Positions 44,782 through 53,310 of a stretch of DNA of 64,000 nucleotides are shown here, piece after piece. The stretch comes from Dyadobacter pollutisoli (GTDB taxonomy: Bacteria; Bacteroidota; Bacteroidia; Cytophagales; Spirosomataceae). The DNA lies in the NCBI RefSeq assembly GCF_026625565.1, contig NZ_CP112998.1, positions 932,501-996,500 on the forward strand. The letters run 5' to 3'. A program made the translations under genes and the position numbers. The stretch's first letter is position 1. Each line of letters begins with the position of its first letter. The notes under the pieces were generated by a model that was not told the DNA's origin, did not search any database, and was given only the letters and a program-made list of their open reading frames with translations.

Positions 44782-46875
44782 TTAATCTGGGAAATCGATG
44801 ATCGCCTTCGTGTGGTTTTCTACCGCTGAAAAATATACTTTCGCGCCCACTTTTACAGATAGGTCATCTACCAGTCTTAACCCCAACCCATTCAACCCTG
44901 GGGCCATATTATCGGAGAGGATTGCCTCATATTCGGCTTGTGTGAAAACGGCACCGTTATTTTCAATAAACAGGCCTTTTCCTGGGCGATCCGTATTTAC
45001 ACCGATCCTTACTGCTCCGTTTTTGCCGGCTGACTTGATTGCATTTTGGAGCAGATTTCGCAGGATGGTCTGCAAAAAGTACTCGTCGGTATCGACCATA
45101 TAATGCGCAGGGATATTATTTTCAATTTCAGTATGGTTAGCCTCCGCATTCAACTGTAACAGGTTCAATGTGTCGGTCACGATGGGAAGTACTTCGACTG
45201 GCCTTATTTGGATGTTGAATGTGCTCATCTGCGTTTTTGACCACATCAATAGTTCCTCCATCGTTTCCAGCAGCGAGCCGGTAGCGGTCTGGATTTTGTT
45301 ACTAAGTTCCTGCTTTTGGATTTCGGTAAATACCTGCGGATTGAGCTGCTGCAATTTCAAAAACTGGTATACCTGGCTGATGGGTGATCTCAGGTCGTGA
45401 CTCAGGATACTGAACATCCTGACTTTGGTCTTGTTGGCTTCTTCCAATTCGCTGATCACCCGGCCGAGTTCTTTATTCTTAGCGTCAAGCCGGGATGCCG
45501 ATTTTTGTTTGTTACGGTAAATAACAAAGAGCAAAACCGTAATCAATACGCCCATTAACGCCGCGCTACCGAGCCAGATCCGTTGTTTTCTGACTAATTC
45601 AAGTTCTGAGCTTTGCTCATCAATCTGGGCCTGTTTTGCTTTATTCTGATACACGGCTTCCGCGTCGGCAATGCTTTTTTTCGAGAATTCCGTATATAAA
45701 GAATCACGCAGCGGTACATATTTTTCCAATGTCTGGTATGCATCCTCCCACCGGCTCAGTTTCGAATAGCAACGCGACAAGGCCAGTAATACCGATACAT
45801 AAGCCTGAGGCCCGATTTCGTATCCGAATTTGCCCGCCGATTCCAGGTGCCCGAGTGCCTCGCTGTATTGGCCACGTTCCACCAGCACCTCCCCTGCAAC
45901 AAGGTCGAAATGAGCCCTGTCCATACCGGCCAGGAATTTTTTGTCGATCAAACTGGCCTTTTGCACAAATGAATAGGCTAAGTCGGGCCGTTTTTTGTCA
46001 AGATAATGCTGCGCGTAGGACAATTCAGTAGTCACCACATTGGCCTGCACAGAGGCTTCATTGGGGTGCTTTCGGGCCAGTAAAATCAGACTGTCAAAGT
46101 ACACTTTCGAGTCAGCGTAAGCACTTTGCAGCAGATAGGCTTCCGCCATTCTTTTGTGGTAATAGTTAAAATAATCGATCGTCTTTTCAATGTAAGGCCG
46201 CGCCTCTTTGAGATACTGGATCCCTTTTTCGCTTTTATCCTGTTCAAGATAGAGCTCGGCCAGGTTAACCAGGTCGACGACTACGGCTTCACGGTCGGAA
46301 ATGGCCCCGGTGGCGATCATGGCCTTTTTCTCTTCTATGCCTTTTAGCAGGTATGAAACCTGTGTTTCGTATTGCCCAAGTATGTTATAATAGGCTGCAA
46401 CCGGTGCATATAAAGATATCCTTTCAAGATCACTTTTAGTAGAATCAATAAAATCGAGTGTTTCTTTTAGGACGGCTTTGCTACTAGCGGTACTGCCAAG
46501 GTGACTTGCATAAAGGACAAGCAATCTGTTCAGCGCATTTCGAATCCTTTTCGGGCTTTTTGAAGCGTAAGCATACTTCTTGGACCTGTTGTAGTAAAAT
46601 TCCGAACTGTCCGGGGAGGTGGTGTTTTCGTGAACTACCCCCAGGAAAAAATTGAAACGGGCAAGATTAAAATTGTCAGCCGGTGGTGTAATACGCAGTC
46701 CATACCGTGCAAACGTCTTCTCGCCCTCTATATTCTGCGAAAAATAGAGTGAGTCGCAAAGTTCGGACAACCTTTGCAGCTTTTCGGACGATGTTTTATA
46801 TCCCGACAAATCCGGCAAGGGCTGTGCGCTGGCAAATGAAGCAAACAACATGAATACGAGTAGATATTTTTTCAT
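44782..46875 (-). CDS. TPR-containing sensor histidine kinase with degenerate G1 box
   Basis: A 697-residue kinase. I take ATG 46875 (MKKYLLVFMLFASFASAQ, a signal peptide) over the upstream frame start at 46962. TPR-like helical repeats cover about residues 40-420, a membrane segment follows (IWLGSAALMGVLITVLLFVI), and the DHp helix has the phospho-acceptor His in SILSHDLRSPISQVYQF. In the GHKL domain the N box (LRNLLQNAIKSAG) and G2 box (GLNGLGLRLVDDL) look normal, but the G1 box reads IENNGAVF where DxGxG is expected, so the adenine-binding Asp is missing. It follows the LytTR regulator gene by 20 bp, and the two form a pair. Confidence 0.88.
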   Translation of the reverse strand: MKKYLLVFMLFASFASAQPLPDLSGYKTSSEKLQRLSELCDSLYFSQNIEGEKTFARYGLRITPPADNFNLARFNFFLGVVHENTTSPDSSEFYYNRSKKYAYASKSPKRIRNALNRLLVLYASHLGSTASSKAVLKETLDFIDSTKSDLERISLYAPVAAYYNILGQYETQVSYLLKGIEEKKAMIATGAISDREAVVVDLVNLAELYLEQDKSEKGIQYLKEARPYIEKTIDYFNYYHKRMAEAYLLQSAYADSKVYFDSLILLARKHPNEASVQANVVTTELSYAQHYLDKKRPDLAYSFVQKASLIDKKFLAGMDRAHFDLVAGEVLVERGQYSEALGHLESAGKFGYEIGPQAYVSVLLALSRCYSKLSRWEDAYQTLEKYVPLRDSLYTEFSKKSIADAEAVYQNKAKQAQIDEQSSELELVRKQRIWLGSAALMGVLITVLLFVIYRNKQKSASRLDAKNKELGRVISELEEANKTKVRMFSILSHDLRSPISQVYQFLKLQQLNPQVFTEIQKQELSNKIQTATGSLLETMEELLMWSKTQMSTFNIQIRPVEVLPIVTDTLNLLQLNAEANHTEIENNIPAHYMVDTDEYFLQTILRNLLQNAIKSAGKNGAVRIGVNTDRPGKGLFIENNGAVFTQAEYEAILSDNMAPGLNGLGLRLVDDLSVKVGAKVYFSAVENHTKAIIDFPD

Positions 46876-46895
46876 ACGCGGGTCTTGTACTGGGG

Positions 46896-47615
46896 TTAGA
46901 GCCTGATAAGCGCAACCTGGGAGCGATAGGTACGGCCTACCGGGATGCGGGCGTCGCTGCATATGATTTCTGACTGGCGCAGTTCTCTGATCTGGCGCAG
47001 TGCTACGGCATAGCTGCGGTGCACGCGCATAAAACGATCGGCAGGCAAACGTTCCATAAAAAAGGAGATGGGAGAGAGCGTCAGGTAACTTCTTTTTTGC
47101 GTTACCACTTTGGTGTAATCCTGCATGGCTTCCAGGTAAATAATATCATTTTGTGAGATTCTGATCTGGTTGTAGCCTTCCTTTATGGTCAACTGGTCCT
47201 GGCTGATCATGACCTCATAAGCGGCCGATTTTTGTCTCATATCCCAGAATTCCTGGATTTTTGACGCGGTTTTGGCAAATCTTTCGGGCGTGAGTGGTTT
47301 GAGAATATAATCAAGGGCCGAAAGCTCGAAACCATCCAGTGCAAATTCGGTAAAGGAAGTAATAAAAACGGCCATGGGCACAGAGGCCCGTATTTTCCGT
47401 AAAAGCTCAATCCCGTTGATCCCCGGCATTTCAATGTCGAGAAAAACCAGATCGGGTTTAATGTAGCCGATCGCCTCGTAAGCCTCCAGCCCGTTTGAAA
47501 ACAGACCGCAATTTTCGAACAAACTGAACTCTTTGGAATATTCCGCGACCGCCGTTAAGTCTATAAAGTTATCATCGATGGCGACATAACGAATCCTACT
47601 ATTTTTATAATTCAT
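46896..47615 (-). CDS. LytTR family response regulator
   Basis: A 239-residue regulator. Receiver domain residues 8-125 with the acidic pocket (AIDDNF), phospho-acceptor Asp in LVFLDIEMPGINGIELL near residue 58, and LKPLTPERFAK as the late Lys motif. The LytTR DNA-binding domain is C-terminal (about 140-239), with SQNDIIYLEAMQDYTKVVT and FMRVHRSYAVALRQIREL. It is transcribed just before the TPR kinase, so the pair probably forms one two-component system. Target genes are not evident. Confidence 0.93.
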   Translation of the reverse strand: MNYKNSRIRYVAIDDNFIDLTAVAEYSKEFSLFENCGLFSNGLEAYEAIGYIKPDLVFLDIEMPGINGIELLRKIRASVPMAVFITSFTEFALDGFELSALDYILKPLTPERFAKTASKIQEFWDMRQKSAAYEVMISQDQLTIKEGYNQIRISQNDIIYLEAMQDYTKVVTQKRSYLTLSPISFFMERLPADRFMRVHRSYAVALRQIRELRQSEIICSDARIPVGRTYRSQVALIRL

Positions 47616-47769
47616 TAATAAAAAGTGCTAAGAAATCGTTTCAAGATACCAAAAAAGCAATCAATCTGCTGCTTTTAAGGTGGAAACAATGTTAAACAAA
47701 AATTTTGACCACCACGAAATCAATGTTATTGCGATAAATTCAAAATTGGCAGCACCGATTATTGGGTAG

Positions 47770-48175
47770 ATGCCGGATGTCTTACTACAATCGGTCGGGG
47801 AATGGTCTGCCAATGGAGAGGTAACTACGTTGCAGAGCACGATACAGTCTATTTTACGGAAGCGCTCTTTGGGACATACAAACCAATGCTTTTTTGCAGT
47901 CGCTTTCCTTCTTCTTTTACGGCGGTCAGCATGTGATCAGCTTGACGGAGGAACAAATCAGGAAGGTAACATCATTATTCGATCTACTCAAAGAGCTGAA
48001 AGAAGAGAAAAAGACTGTTTCAGGGATTGTCTATGCGCTGCTGATGGTGGCCGATTCGTTTCACCGTGTTGATGATGAGAAATCTAAAAACAACAATATT
48101 TCCAATGGTGAAAAGATAGCCCAAAGTTTCAGAAAGTTGGTTGCCGAGCAGTTTCGGGAGCATAAAGAGGTGGCC
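47770..48175 (+). pseudogene. AraC-family regulator remnant, 5' part only
   Basis: From 47842 a frame reads YSLYFTGSALWDIQTNAFLQ, then FFYGGQHVISLTEEQIRKVT, DLLKELKEEKKTVSGIVYAL and LVAEQFREHKEVAH. This is the sensor half of a Bacteroidota AraC regulator up to the point where the helix-turn-helix should start. A short matching stretch upstream in another frame (VGEWSANGEV, 47785-47825) suggests an older frameshift. The DNA-binding part is gone, and the frame runs into an epoxide-hydrolase tail at about 48175. Confidence 0.6.
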
Positions 48176-48431
48176 CATAGCAAGCTCGGTGAGAATGTAT
48201 AAAGCGGATGCGATGATGCAATGGGGCGGCGCGCAGCCATTGCAAAAAAGTAGTTTGCCAGCAGGTGTGGCCTTATTTCCCAGAGAAGCGCAGTTTCCCC
48301 GTGAATGGGCGGAGCGGTTCGTGAATGTGGTCAGTTTCAAAAAGATGGAAACAGGCGGACATTTCGCTGCCCTTGAAGTGCCCAATGTCTTTGCGGAGGA
48401 ATTGCGAAGCTTCTTTTATGGAATAAAGTGA
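48172..48431 (+). pseudogene. Epoxide hydrolase-like C-terminal remnant
   Basis: The frame reads PIASSVRMYKADA, LPAGVALFPREAQFPREWAE and MATGGHFAALE-like text (METGGHFAALEVPNVFAEEL), the end of alpha/beta-hydrolase epoxide hydrolases including the catalytic-His loop GGHFAALE. The N-terminal catalytic part with its nucleophile is missing. It joins directly to the AraC remnant at about 48172-48176, so a deletion has fused the two. Confidence 0.65.
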
Positions 48432-49078
48432 TGGCTGGGAACTCAATAGATTCCGAACGAAGTCTTGTATGTGGAATGGGAGCCACACGTTAGCAAATTG
48501 TAAAGCCAGTATTACCATTTAATGCCTACCACTGCATTTTCTCTCTTTCACCTTAAATTCGTCGAGTAGTCTCTTTCATTACTTTTCGGGATTCTTTTCG
48601 GATGCAGTGAATCTGCGGCAAGTAATAACTTGCGATTACCCATTGACGGAAGAATGATCGCCAAGCTAACCGCAGGCATTGTTTGCTGTGGATTGATCTT
48701 AGATCACAGAGAGTATTTGCAAAAATGCGCCCACTTCTTTGTTGCAGACTGCGCGGCGGCCGTAACTGGCCGCCACCTTTCTAAAAAATGTTTTAGCGTG
48801 GATGGTTTCAATTGCCCCGGAAGCAAACATCTAGCATATTGGAACGTCCAACAAATTGCTTCGATTTTTAGAACATTTTCCTCAAAAGTCCTTTGTGGTT
48901 GGTTTTGATTAAAGAATAATACTTAAAATTGTTCTGGGATTAATCTTATTTATTATGGAGGGCTATCAATATTATCTTTCGCTTTTCTGGCGCTTTGCTG
49001 CTCAAAAAAAGCGAGCCCAATCCCGAACATAGGTGATACTGAATTGGTTACAGCCCGTAACGTTTAACAATAAGAAAA
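48432..49078. other. Region without a supported gene, possible lipoprotein relic
   Basis: No gene can be supported. An unstarted frame ending at 49067 reads LSILSFAFLALCCSKKASPI, which looks like a lipoprotein signal region, but it has no proper start and stops after about 45 codons. A 92-codon open frame at 48630 shows no family signature. This may be eroded DNA between the hydrolase relic and the response regulator. Confidence 0.35.
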
Positions 49079-49346
49079 ATGCGTCTTGTTCTGGTGGATG
49101 ATCATCCGATTTTTACTGAGAGTCTGGGGCTGCTTTTGCAGGCGATTGCCGGAGTGGATGTGGTGGGTGAGTTGAATGACGGGAGCCTCTTGCCGGAATT
49201 TCTAAGAAATACTCCTGCGGATATTGTCATTTGCGACATACGGATGCCAGGTCTCAACGGAATTGAGACAACCCGACTAATCAAAGCCGAATTTCCTCAG
49301 GTGCATGTAATCATGCTTTCTGTTGAGGAGGATATTGGACTGCTAC
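49079..49346 (+). pseudogene. NarL-type response regulator, truncated receiver domain
   Basis: The first about 89 codons encode a normal receiver domain: RLVLVDDHPIFTESLGLLLQ with the acidic pair, phospho-acceptor Asp in DIVICDIRMPGLNG near residue 55, and VHVIMLSVEEDIGLL with the conserved Ser. After ...GLL the family sequence stops and foreign DNA begins at about 49347. The Lys motif and the LuxR-type HTH are absent, and they are not found elsewhere in the window. The product, if made, would add a nonsense tail ending at 49468. Confidence 0.8.
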
Positions 49347-49347
49347 G

Positions 49348-50219
49348 GGGTGCACCCAAGGAGAAAACGTTATCGTTTTCTCCTTTTTTAATAAAAAAAT
49401 TGTTATATAAGTTGTTTATTTTCAGGGTATTGTGTTGTAATAGTTCAGTAAGAAAATGTGTTCGATAGGAACCTTCTTCATAGTATAATCGGTTATCGAA
49501 CACTAGTTTTATTAACTCGTGCTTCTGAATTGTAGTTGCTTTGAGATATATCAATTTTAAATGCGAAAGTTTATCCAGTTCGCTTTTAAAAAGTTCAGAT
49601 AGTTCTTTGCTCTTATCTCCGTACATATCGATTTGAATCTTCAATGCTCTAATTTGATCTGTCAGATTTTTGTGCCAATGAGAATATGTTTCGAATGCAA
49701 TTTGGTTGTTAATCCATTTTTCTTCTATGTTTCTTAGTTTCTTTTCTGACTCTCCTAATTCAGACTTTCGCTGATTTAACTTCAACTGACTGTTTTTTAA
49801 CTTATCGTCAAACATTTCGCGAGACTTCTTCTTAACCTTCTCCGAAATCTTGGGAGGTAGTGACAAAAGCTCTAAAACTTTTTCAAATTGCTTATGTGCT
49901 TTAATCGCTGAAATGTTGGTATGGCCACTTTTTTTGCATTTGTAGTAATAATAATAACTTCCTCCTGCTCCTCGTGACGCAACGCCTGTTAGAGGTAATC
50001 CACAGTGGCATTTCAGAACACCTCGTAGAGGAAGATCGTCCGTTATCAGCACATTTTGTCGTTTGGGTTTGAAACGACTTTGTACTTCATACTATGTTAT
50101 TTCATCTATTAAAGGTTTGTGAATACCCTTTACTAGCTCTTCTGGGTATTCGCGATAAGCTCGAACTAAAATGAGTCCGCAATAAATTGGGTTTTGTAGT
50201 ATTCTTTGAATTGTATAAT
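49348..50219 (-). pseudogene. Large serine recombinase relic, C-terminal part
   Basis: The frame carries the end of the recombinase domain (YTIQRILQNPIYCGLI), a premature in-frame TAG (minus-strand codon at 50092-50094), the zinc-ribbon region (LRGVLKCHCGLPLTG, then CKKSGHTN) and the long coiled-coil C-terminal part (KLNQRKSELGESEKKLRNIE) of large serine recombinases. An IS3-family element interrupts the gene at 50220. The composition is clearly AT-richer than the neighbours. The last residues run into the truncated response regulator, so this end marks an old integration junction. Confidence 0.8.
49360..49389 (+). terminator. Hairpin terminator at the integration junction
   Basis: GGAGAAAACG (49360-49369) and CGTTTTCTCC (49374-49383) form a perfect 10-bp stem with a TTAT loop, followed by six T. 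It would end plus-strand transcription from the broken response regulator gene. It lies right beside a 10-bp palindrome, GGGTGCACCC (49348-49357), at the junction. Confidence 0.65.
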
Positions 50220-50269
50220 ACTCCCCAATAATTGGACAGCTACTAAAATTTCTAATTTAGTAGTTGACT

Positions 50270-50554
50270 ATGAAAAGGGAACGTAGAAAATTCAGCGCGA
50301 GCTTCAAGGCCAAAGTGGCCATAGAAGCCATCAAGGAGGTAAGCACCGTCCAGGACTTAGCTTCTAAGTACCAAATCCATCCAACGCAGATTGCGGCCTG
50401 GAAACGAGAGTTTTTAGAGAAAGCCGAGTTGGTTTTCGACAAAGAGGCACCGGCAATAAATGAGGCAGAGAACTCTAAGGAGCAGGAACTGTACGCCAAG
50501 ATCGGGGAGCTTCAGGTCCAGGTGGATTTCCTAAAAAAAGTCTTGGGGAAATGA
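50270..50554 (+). CDS. IS3-family transposase OrfA
   Basis: A 94-residue DNA-binding subunit starting at ATG 50270 (MKRERRKFSASFKAKVA); the TTG at 50264 is an unlikely start. Helix-turn-helix: VAIEAIKEVSTVQDLASKY then HPTQIAAWKREFL. The C-terminal leucine-zipper-like helix is ELYAKIGELQVQVDFLKKVL. A run of seven A followed by G (50533-50540) lies at the end of the frame and is a likely -1 slippery site, so a fused OrfAB transposase can be made by frameshift. The stop codon overlaps the orfB start (ATGA). Confidence 0.92.
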   Translation: MKRERRKFSASFKAKVAIEAIKEVSTVQDLASKYQIHPTQIAAWKREFLEKAELVFDKEAPAINEAENSKEQELYAKIGELQVQVDFLKKVLGK

Positions 50555-51390
50555 CAACCATGGAAAAACGCGAACTTATTTCTCCGGAATACATCAATCT
50601 CAGCGTTTCAGCACAATGTAAACTAATTGGTTTACAGAGGAGTAGCTATTATTTTAAGCCAAAGGGAGAATCGTTGGTAAATCAACGCCTGATGAAAGCC
50701 ATAGACCGAAAGTTTCTGGAATGTCCATTTTATGGAGTGGAACGCATGACTGATTACCTGCGTGGCTTAGGTTACCACGTTGGAGTAAAGCGTATACGAA
50801 GGCTATATAGGCTCATGAATTTGCGCACGATTTATCCCAAACGCAACCTGAGCAAGGCCAAAGCAACAGACTACAAATATCCATATCTGTTAAAGGGCTT
50901 GAAAATTGAGTGTCCTAATCATGTCTGGCAGGCCGATATCACCTATATCCCGATGTTTCGTGGATTTATGTACATGTTTGCCATCATCGATGTGTATAGC
51001 CGAAGGATTGTCGGATGGAGCATATCGAACACAATGAGCATGGAATGGTGCCGGGAAATCCTCTTGGATACTATTCGTACCGAGGGACGGCCCGAAATAT
51101 TTAATACCGATCAAGGTAGCCAATTCACTAGCCCCCACTTTGTTAACTCATTGTTAGGCAGTGGCATAAAGGTGTCAATGGATGGGAAGGGAAGAGCACT
51201 TGACAACGTTTTCATCGAACGATTTTGGAGGTCGCTCAAACAAGAATATGTATACTTAAACCCTCCCAACGGCGGTATGGATCTGTATAGAGGAGTAAAA
51301 ACATATGTGGAATTTTACAACGGTCAACGCAAACACACCGGTACTGGATTTATCCCTAATGACTTGTTCTTTGAATCAAAAGCATCTTAA
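50551..51390 (+). CDS. IS3-family transposase OrfB (DDE integrase domain)
   Basis: A 279-residue catalytic subunit. An HTH_21-like segment (FYGVERMTDYLRGLGYHVGV) precedes the rve integrase core, with the first Asp in WQADITYIPM, the second in FNTDQGSQFTS and the Glu in NVFIERFWRSLK, completing the DDE triad. The frame overlaps orfA by 4 bp in the -1 frame. The length is normal for the family and nothing is broken, so the element may still be active. Confidence 0.93.
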   Translation: MTTMEKRELISPEYINLSVSAQCKLIGLQRSSYYFKPKGESLVNQRLMKAIDRKFLECPFYGVERMTDYLRGLGYHVGVKRIRRLYRLMNLRTIYPKRNLSKAKATDYKYPYLLKGLKIECPNHVWQADITYIPMFRGFMYMFAIIDVYSRRIVGWSISNTMSMEWCREILLDTIRTEGRPEIFNTDQGSQFTSPHFVNSLLGSGIKVSMDGKGRALDNVFIERFWRSLKQEYVYLNPPNGGMDLYRGVKTYVEFYNGQRKHTGTGFIPNDLFFESKAS

Positions 51391-51434
51391 TTAAAATTAA
51401 CTTTATCCATTTGGCTGTCCAGTAAAACGGGAGT

Positions 51435-51683
51435 GTTTCATTGAGCCATTGCCACGCATTGCAAAGCCTATTTTTTTTACTTCTTCATGTATTGCCGAGA
51501 TCGGGATATCTCTAAGAAAAAGGTCATAAATCAATTTGACAATCTGCGTTTTTTCTTGATCTGGTAGAAGTATTGGCTTTCTACTTTGGTCTTTAGCATT
51601 TAGATTCCAAACGGAGCTTTTCCCAAAAAACGACCATTTCTCTTTTTTGCAGTGTAAATACCCATATTTATTTCTTTGGTCTA
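51435..51683 (-). pseudogene. Large serine recombinase relic, middle part
   Basis: Reading leftward, the frame starts MGIYTAKKRNGRFLGKAPFG, the linker between catalytic and recombinase domains, and stops at TAA (51600-51602). After a one-base shift it continues SRKPILLPDQEKTQIVKLIY, DLFLRDIPISAIHEEVKK, then GFAMRGNGSMK up to the IS end. The N-terminal serine catalytic domain is absent; the abiEii stop lies directly against this fragment. The gene thus has at least a frameshift, a nonsense codon, an insertion and a lost 5' end. Confidence 0.75.
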
Positions 51684-52466
51684 TTATATTTTTTCCAACA
51701 ATTCTGTTTTTACAAATTCGTAAGCGTCGGTAATTGAATACGATAATCCTGGTCTTAGCAGTCCCTGCATATCACCGATGAAATCCTGATCTGCGATTTT
51801 CTTTTCCAGGTTGTCCAAGAATTCCTTTTGGGTCACACTGTTATCTTCCTCTGCCATATAAAACTTCCATGCTTCAATAATGCTGCTTGGATCAACATCG
51901 GTTTGGGTGAGGGCAAACCACATATCAAACAAATCCCTTCCTTTTCGCCGCTGATAAAGGGCGCGCATTTTCGTGCCCAAAAGCTCTGCTAACGCATATG
52001 ACGGTATGAGCGCTTCACCAGTATACCATTCTGATTTCATACTGTATTTTACATCTTGGATACCAAAAATAGTATGATGCTCCCTACAATTCACTTCGAC
52101 TTTTAGTCTGAGCGGAATGCCTCCTTCTGAATCAAAGCGGTAGACCAAAGTGTTGTTATGCTGTTTTTGTTTTCTAACCGGTTTATCGCCCAGAAAAGAA
52201 AGTACTTCGCGAAGCTTATCCATAACAGGACCGAATGGCTCTGCCGTAATCTGCACCAGGTCAATATCCTCGGAGTATCTGGCAGCCGGTGCCAGATAGA
52301 GCTTGTGTAGCGCTGTTCCACCTCTAAATGCTAATCTTTCTTTTAGATAGACGTCACTATATATGGCCATGAGCGCCCTTTCAATCACCAGATCCTGTTC
52401 TACCTGGAAATCCTCCTGCCAGGGTGCGTTTTTACGCCATGCGGTAATGTAGGCCTGCGGAATCAT
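51684..52466 (-). CDS. abiEii: AbiEii-type nucleotidyltransferase toxin
   Basis: A 260-residue protein from ATG 52466 (MIPQAYITAWRKNAPW); a longer frame to 52505 exists, but the ATGA overlap with the antitoxin gene favours this start. The nucleotidyltransferase motif is RLAFRGGTALHKLYLAPAAR followed by SEDIDLV: the GG pair and the DxD metal site typical of the DUF1814/AbiEii fold. RKGRDLFDMWFAL gives the conserved K..D motif. In characterised members this toxin acts on RNA or NTPs and causes growth arrest during phage infection. The pair forms a type IV toxin-antitoxin system. Confidence 0.88.
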   Translation of the reverse strand: MIPQAYITAWRKNAPWQEDFQVEQDLVIERALMAIYSDVYLKERLAFRGGTALHKLYLAPAARYSEDIDLVQITAEPFGPVMDKLREVLSFLGDKPVRKQKQHNNTLVYRFDSEGGIPLRLKVEVNCREHHTIFGIQDVKYSMKSEWYTGEALIPSYALAELLGTKMRALYQRRKGRDLFDMWFALTQTDVDPSSIIEAWKFYMAEEDNSVTQKEFLDNLEKKIADQDFIGDMQGLLRPGLSYSITDAYEFVKTELLEKI

Positions 52467-53269
52467 AAATCTGTTTCTATTTCTGTGTTTTGTACTACCT
52501 TCCAATCATTACCGGTTATCATCTCTGGCTTTTTCTTTTGCGGCCTTAATAAGACAGGAAAACGTTTTACTGTTTTTAAATAGTCTTTGATCGGATCGCT
52601 TAAATTTTGCATACCTAAAACATTTTCAAGCAAGAAACCAAGACGTTGAACGGCGGTTACCGGCGAATATCTTTTGGCAACATCAAGAAGTTTGATAGGG
52701 TCAATACTTTCAGTGAGCTCTTCCAATACGGTTGCAACCCGGTTCAGACCACCGGATTGATCAAAATAATAAACAAGGTCCAGGGCAGTTAACTCTGGTG
52801 AGGAAACATGGATGTATCCGGTATCGACCTTCTTTTGAACGATATCTGCTTTGTGCCAGTGTTTTTTAATGTAGAAGTTTACTTTTAAGCTACCTGTATT
52901 GATATTTCTCAAACTTGGTTTGGTAGTAATGATAGAAAAAGATTGAGGCTGTTGATGCGCTGCTCCATAAAAAGCGGCTGCATTCAATAGTCCTACATAG
53001 TACTCCTTTCCCAAAAACTTCATCATGTCTGCCACAAATAATGACGGGGGAAGCATTTCTTTACTGCGGTATTCAGGAGTAATGATTACATAGAATTCAT
53101 TCCTTACCAATGCAATTTCTTTCTTCTTTTTGAGTCTTTGTAATGCTTTCTTGATAGCCTCGTCGGATTGTTCAAACTGGCTGCGCACCTGCTGTAATGA
53201 AAACGCATACCTTCCATTGGAACGCAGTTCATTAATAAAATCTTCCAAATAACCGTATTGCCTAGCCAT
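52463..53269 (-). CDS. abiEi: AbiEi-type antitoxin/transcription regulator
   Basis: A 268-residue protein. The N-terminal winged helix is FSLQQVRSQFEQSDEAIKKA followed by RLKKKKEIALVRNEFYVI. The AbiEi core follows with MLPPSLFVADMMKFLGKEYY, GLLNAAAFYGAAHQQPQSF and the SPELTALDLVYYF motif. It represses its own operon in family precedents, and a perfect inverted repeat lies directly upstream (53290-53310). It overlaps the toxin gene by 4 bp. The AT content is above that of the neighbours outside the island. Confidence 0.88.
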   Translation of the reverse strand: MARQYGYLEDFINELRSNGRYAFSLQQVRSQFEQSDEAIKKALQRLKKKKEIALVRNEFYVIITPEYRSKEMLPPSLFVADMMKFLGKEYYVGLLNAAAFYGAAHQQPQSFSIITTKPSLRNINTGSLKVNFYIKKHWHKADIVQKKVDTGYIHVSSPELTALDLVYYFDQSGGLNRVATVLEELTESIDPIKLLDVAKRYSPVTAVQRLGFLLENVLGMQNLSDPIKDYLKTVKRFPVLLRPQKKKPEMITGNDWKVVQNTEIETDL

Positions 53270-53289
53270 TTTAAGTTTTTGTTTGACAT

Positions 53290-53310
53290 AAGGGATGATG
53301 TGTATCCCTT
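53290..53310. promoter_or_regulatory. Inverted repeat upstream of abiEi, candidate autorepression site
   Basis: AAGGGAT (53290-53296) and ATCCCTT (53304-53310) form a perfect 7-bp inverted repeat with a 7-nt spacer, 21 bp before the abiEi start. AbiEi proteins are known to bind inverted repeats in their promoters. Confidence 0.6.

Larger units (their letters stand above)
50220..51434 (+). mobile_element. IS3-family insertion sequence
   Basis: A 1,215-bp element with imperfect terminal inverted repeats (left ACTCCCCAATAATTGGACAG, right end ...CTGTCCAGTAAAACGGGAGT). It carries orfA and orfB in -1 relation. Removing it joins the serine recombinase frame exactly in phase (SMK-H-YTIQRIL), which fixes both ends. 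No target-site duplication is evident. Both transposase frames look intact. Confidence 0.85.

Noticed and set aside
48630..48908. A 92-codon open frame as a gene
   Set aside because: It shows no family signature, no convincing start context and lies in a decayed region.
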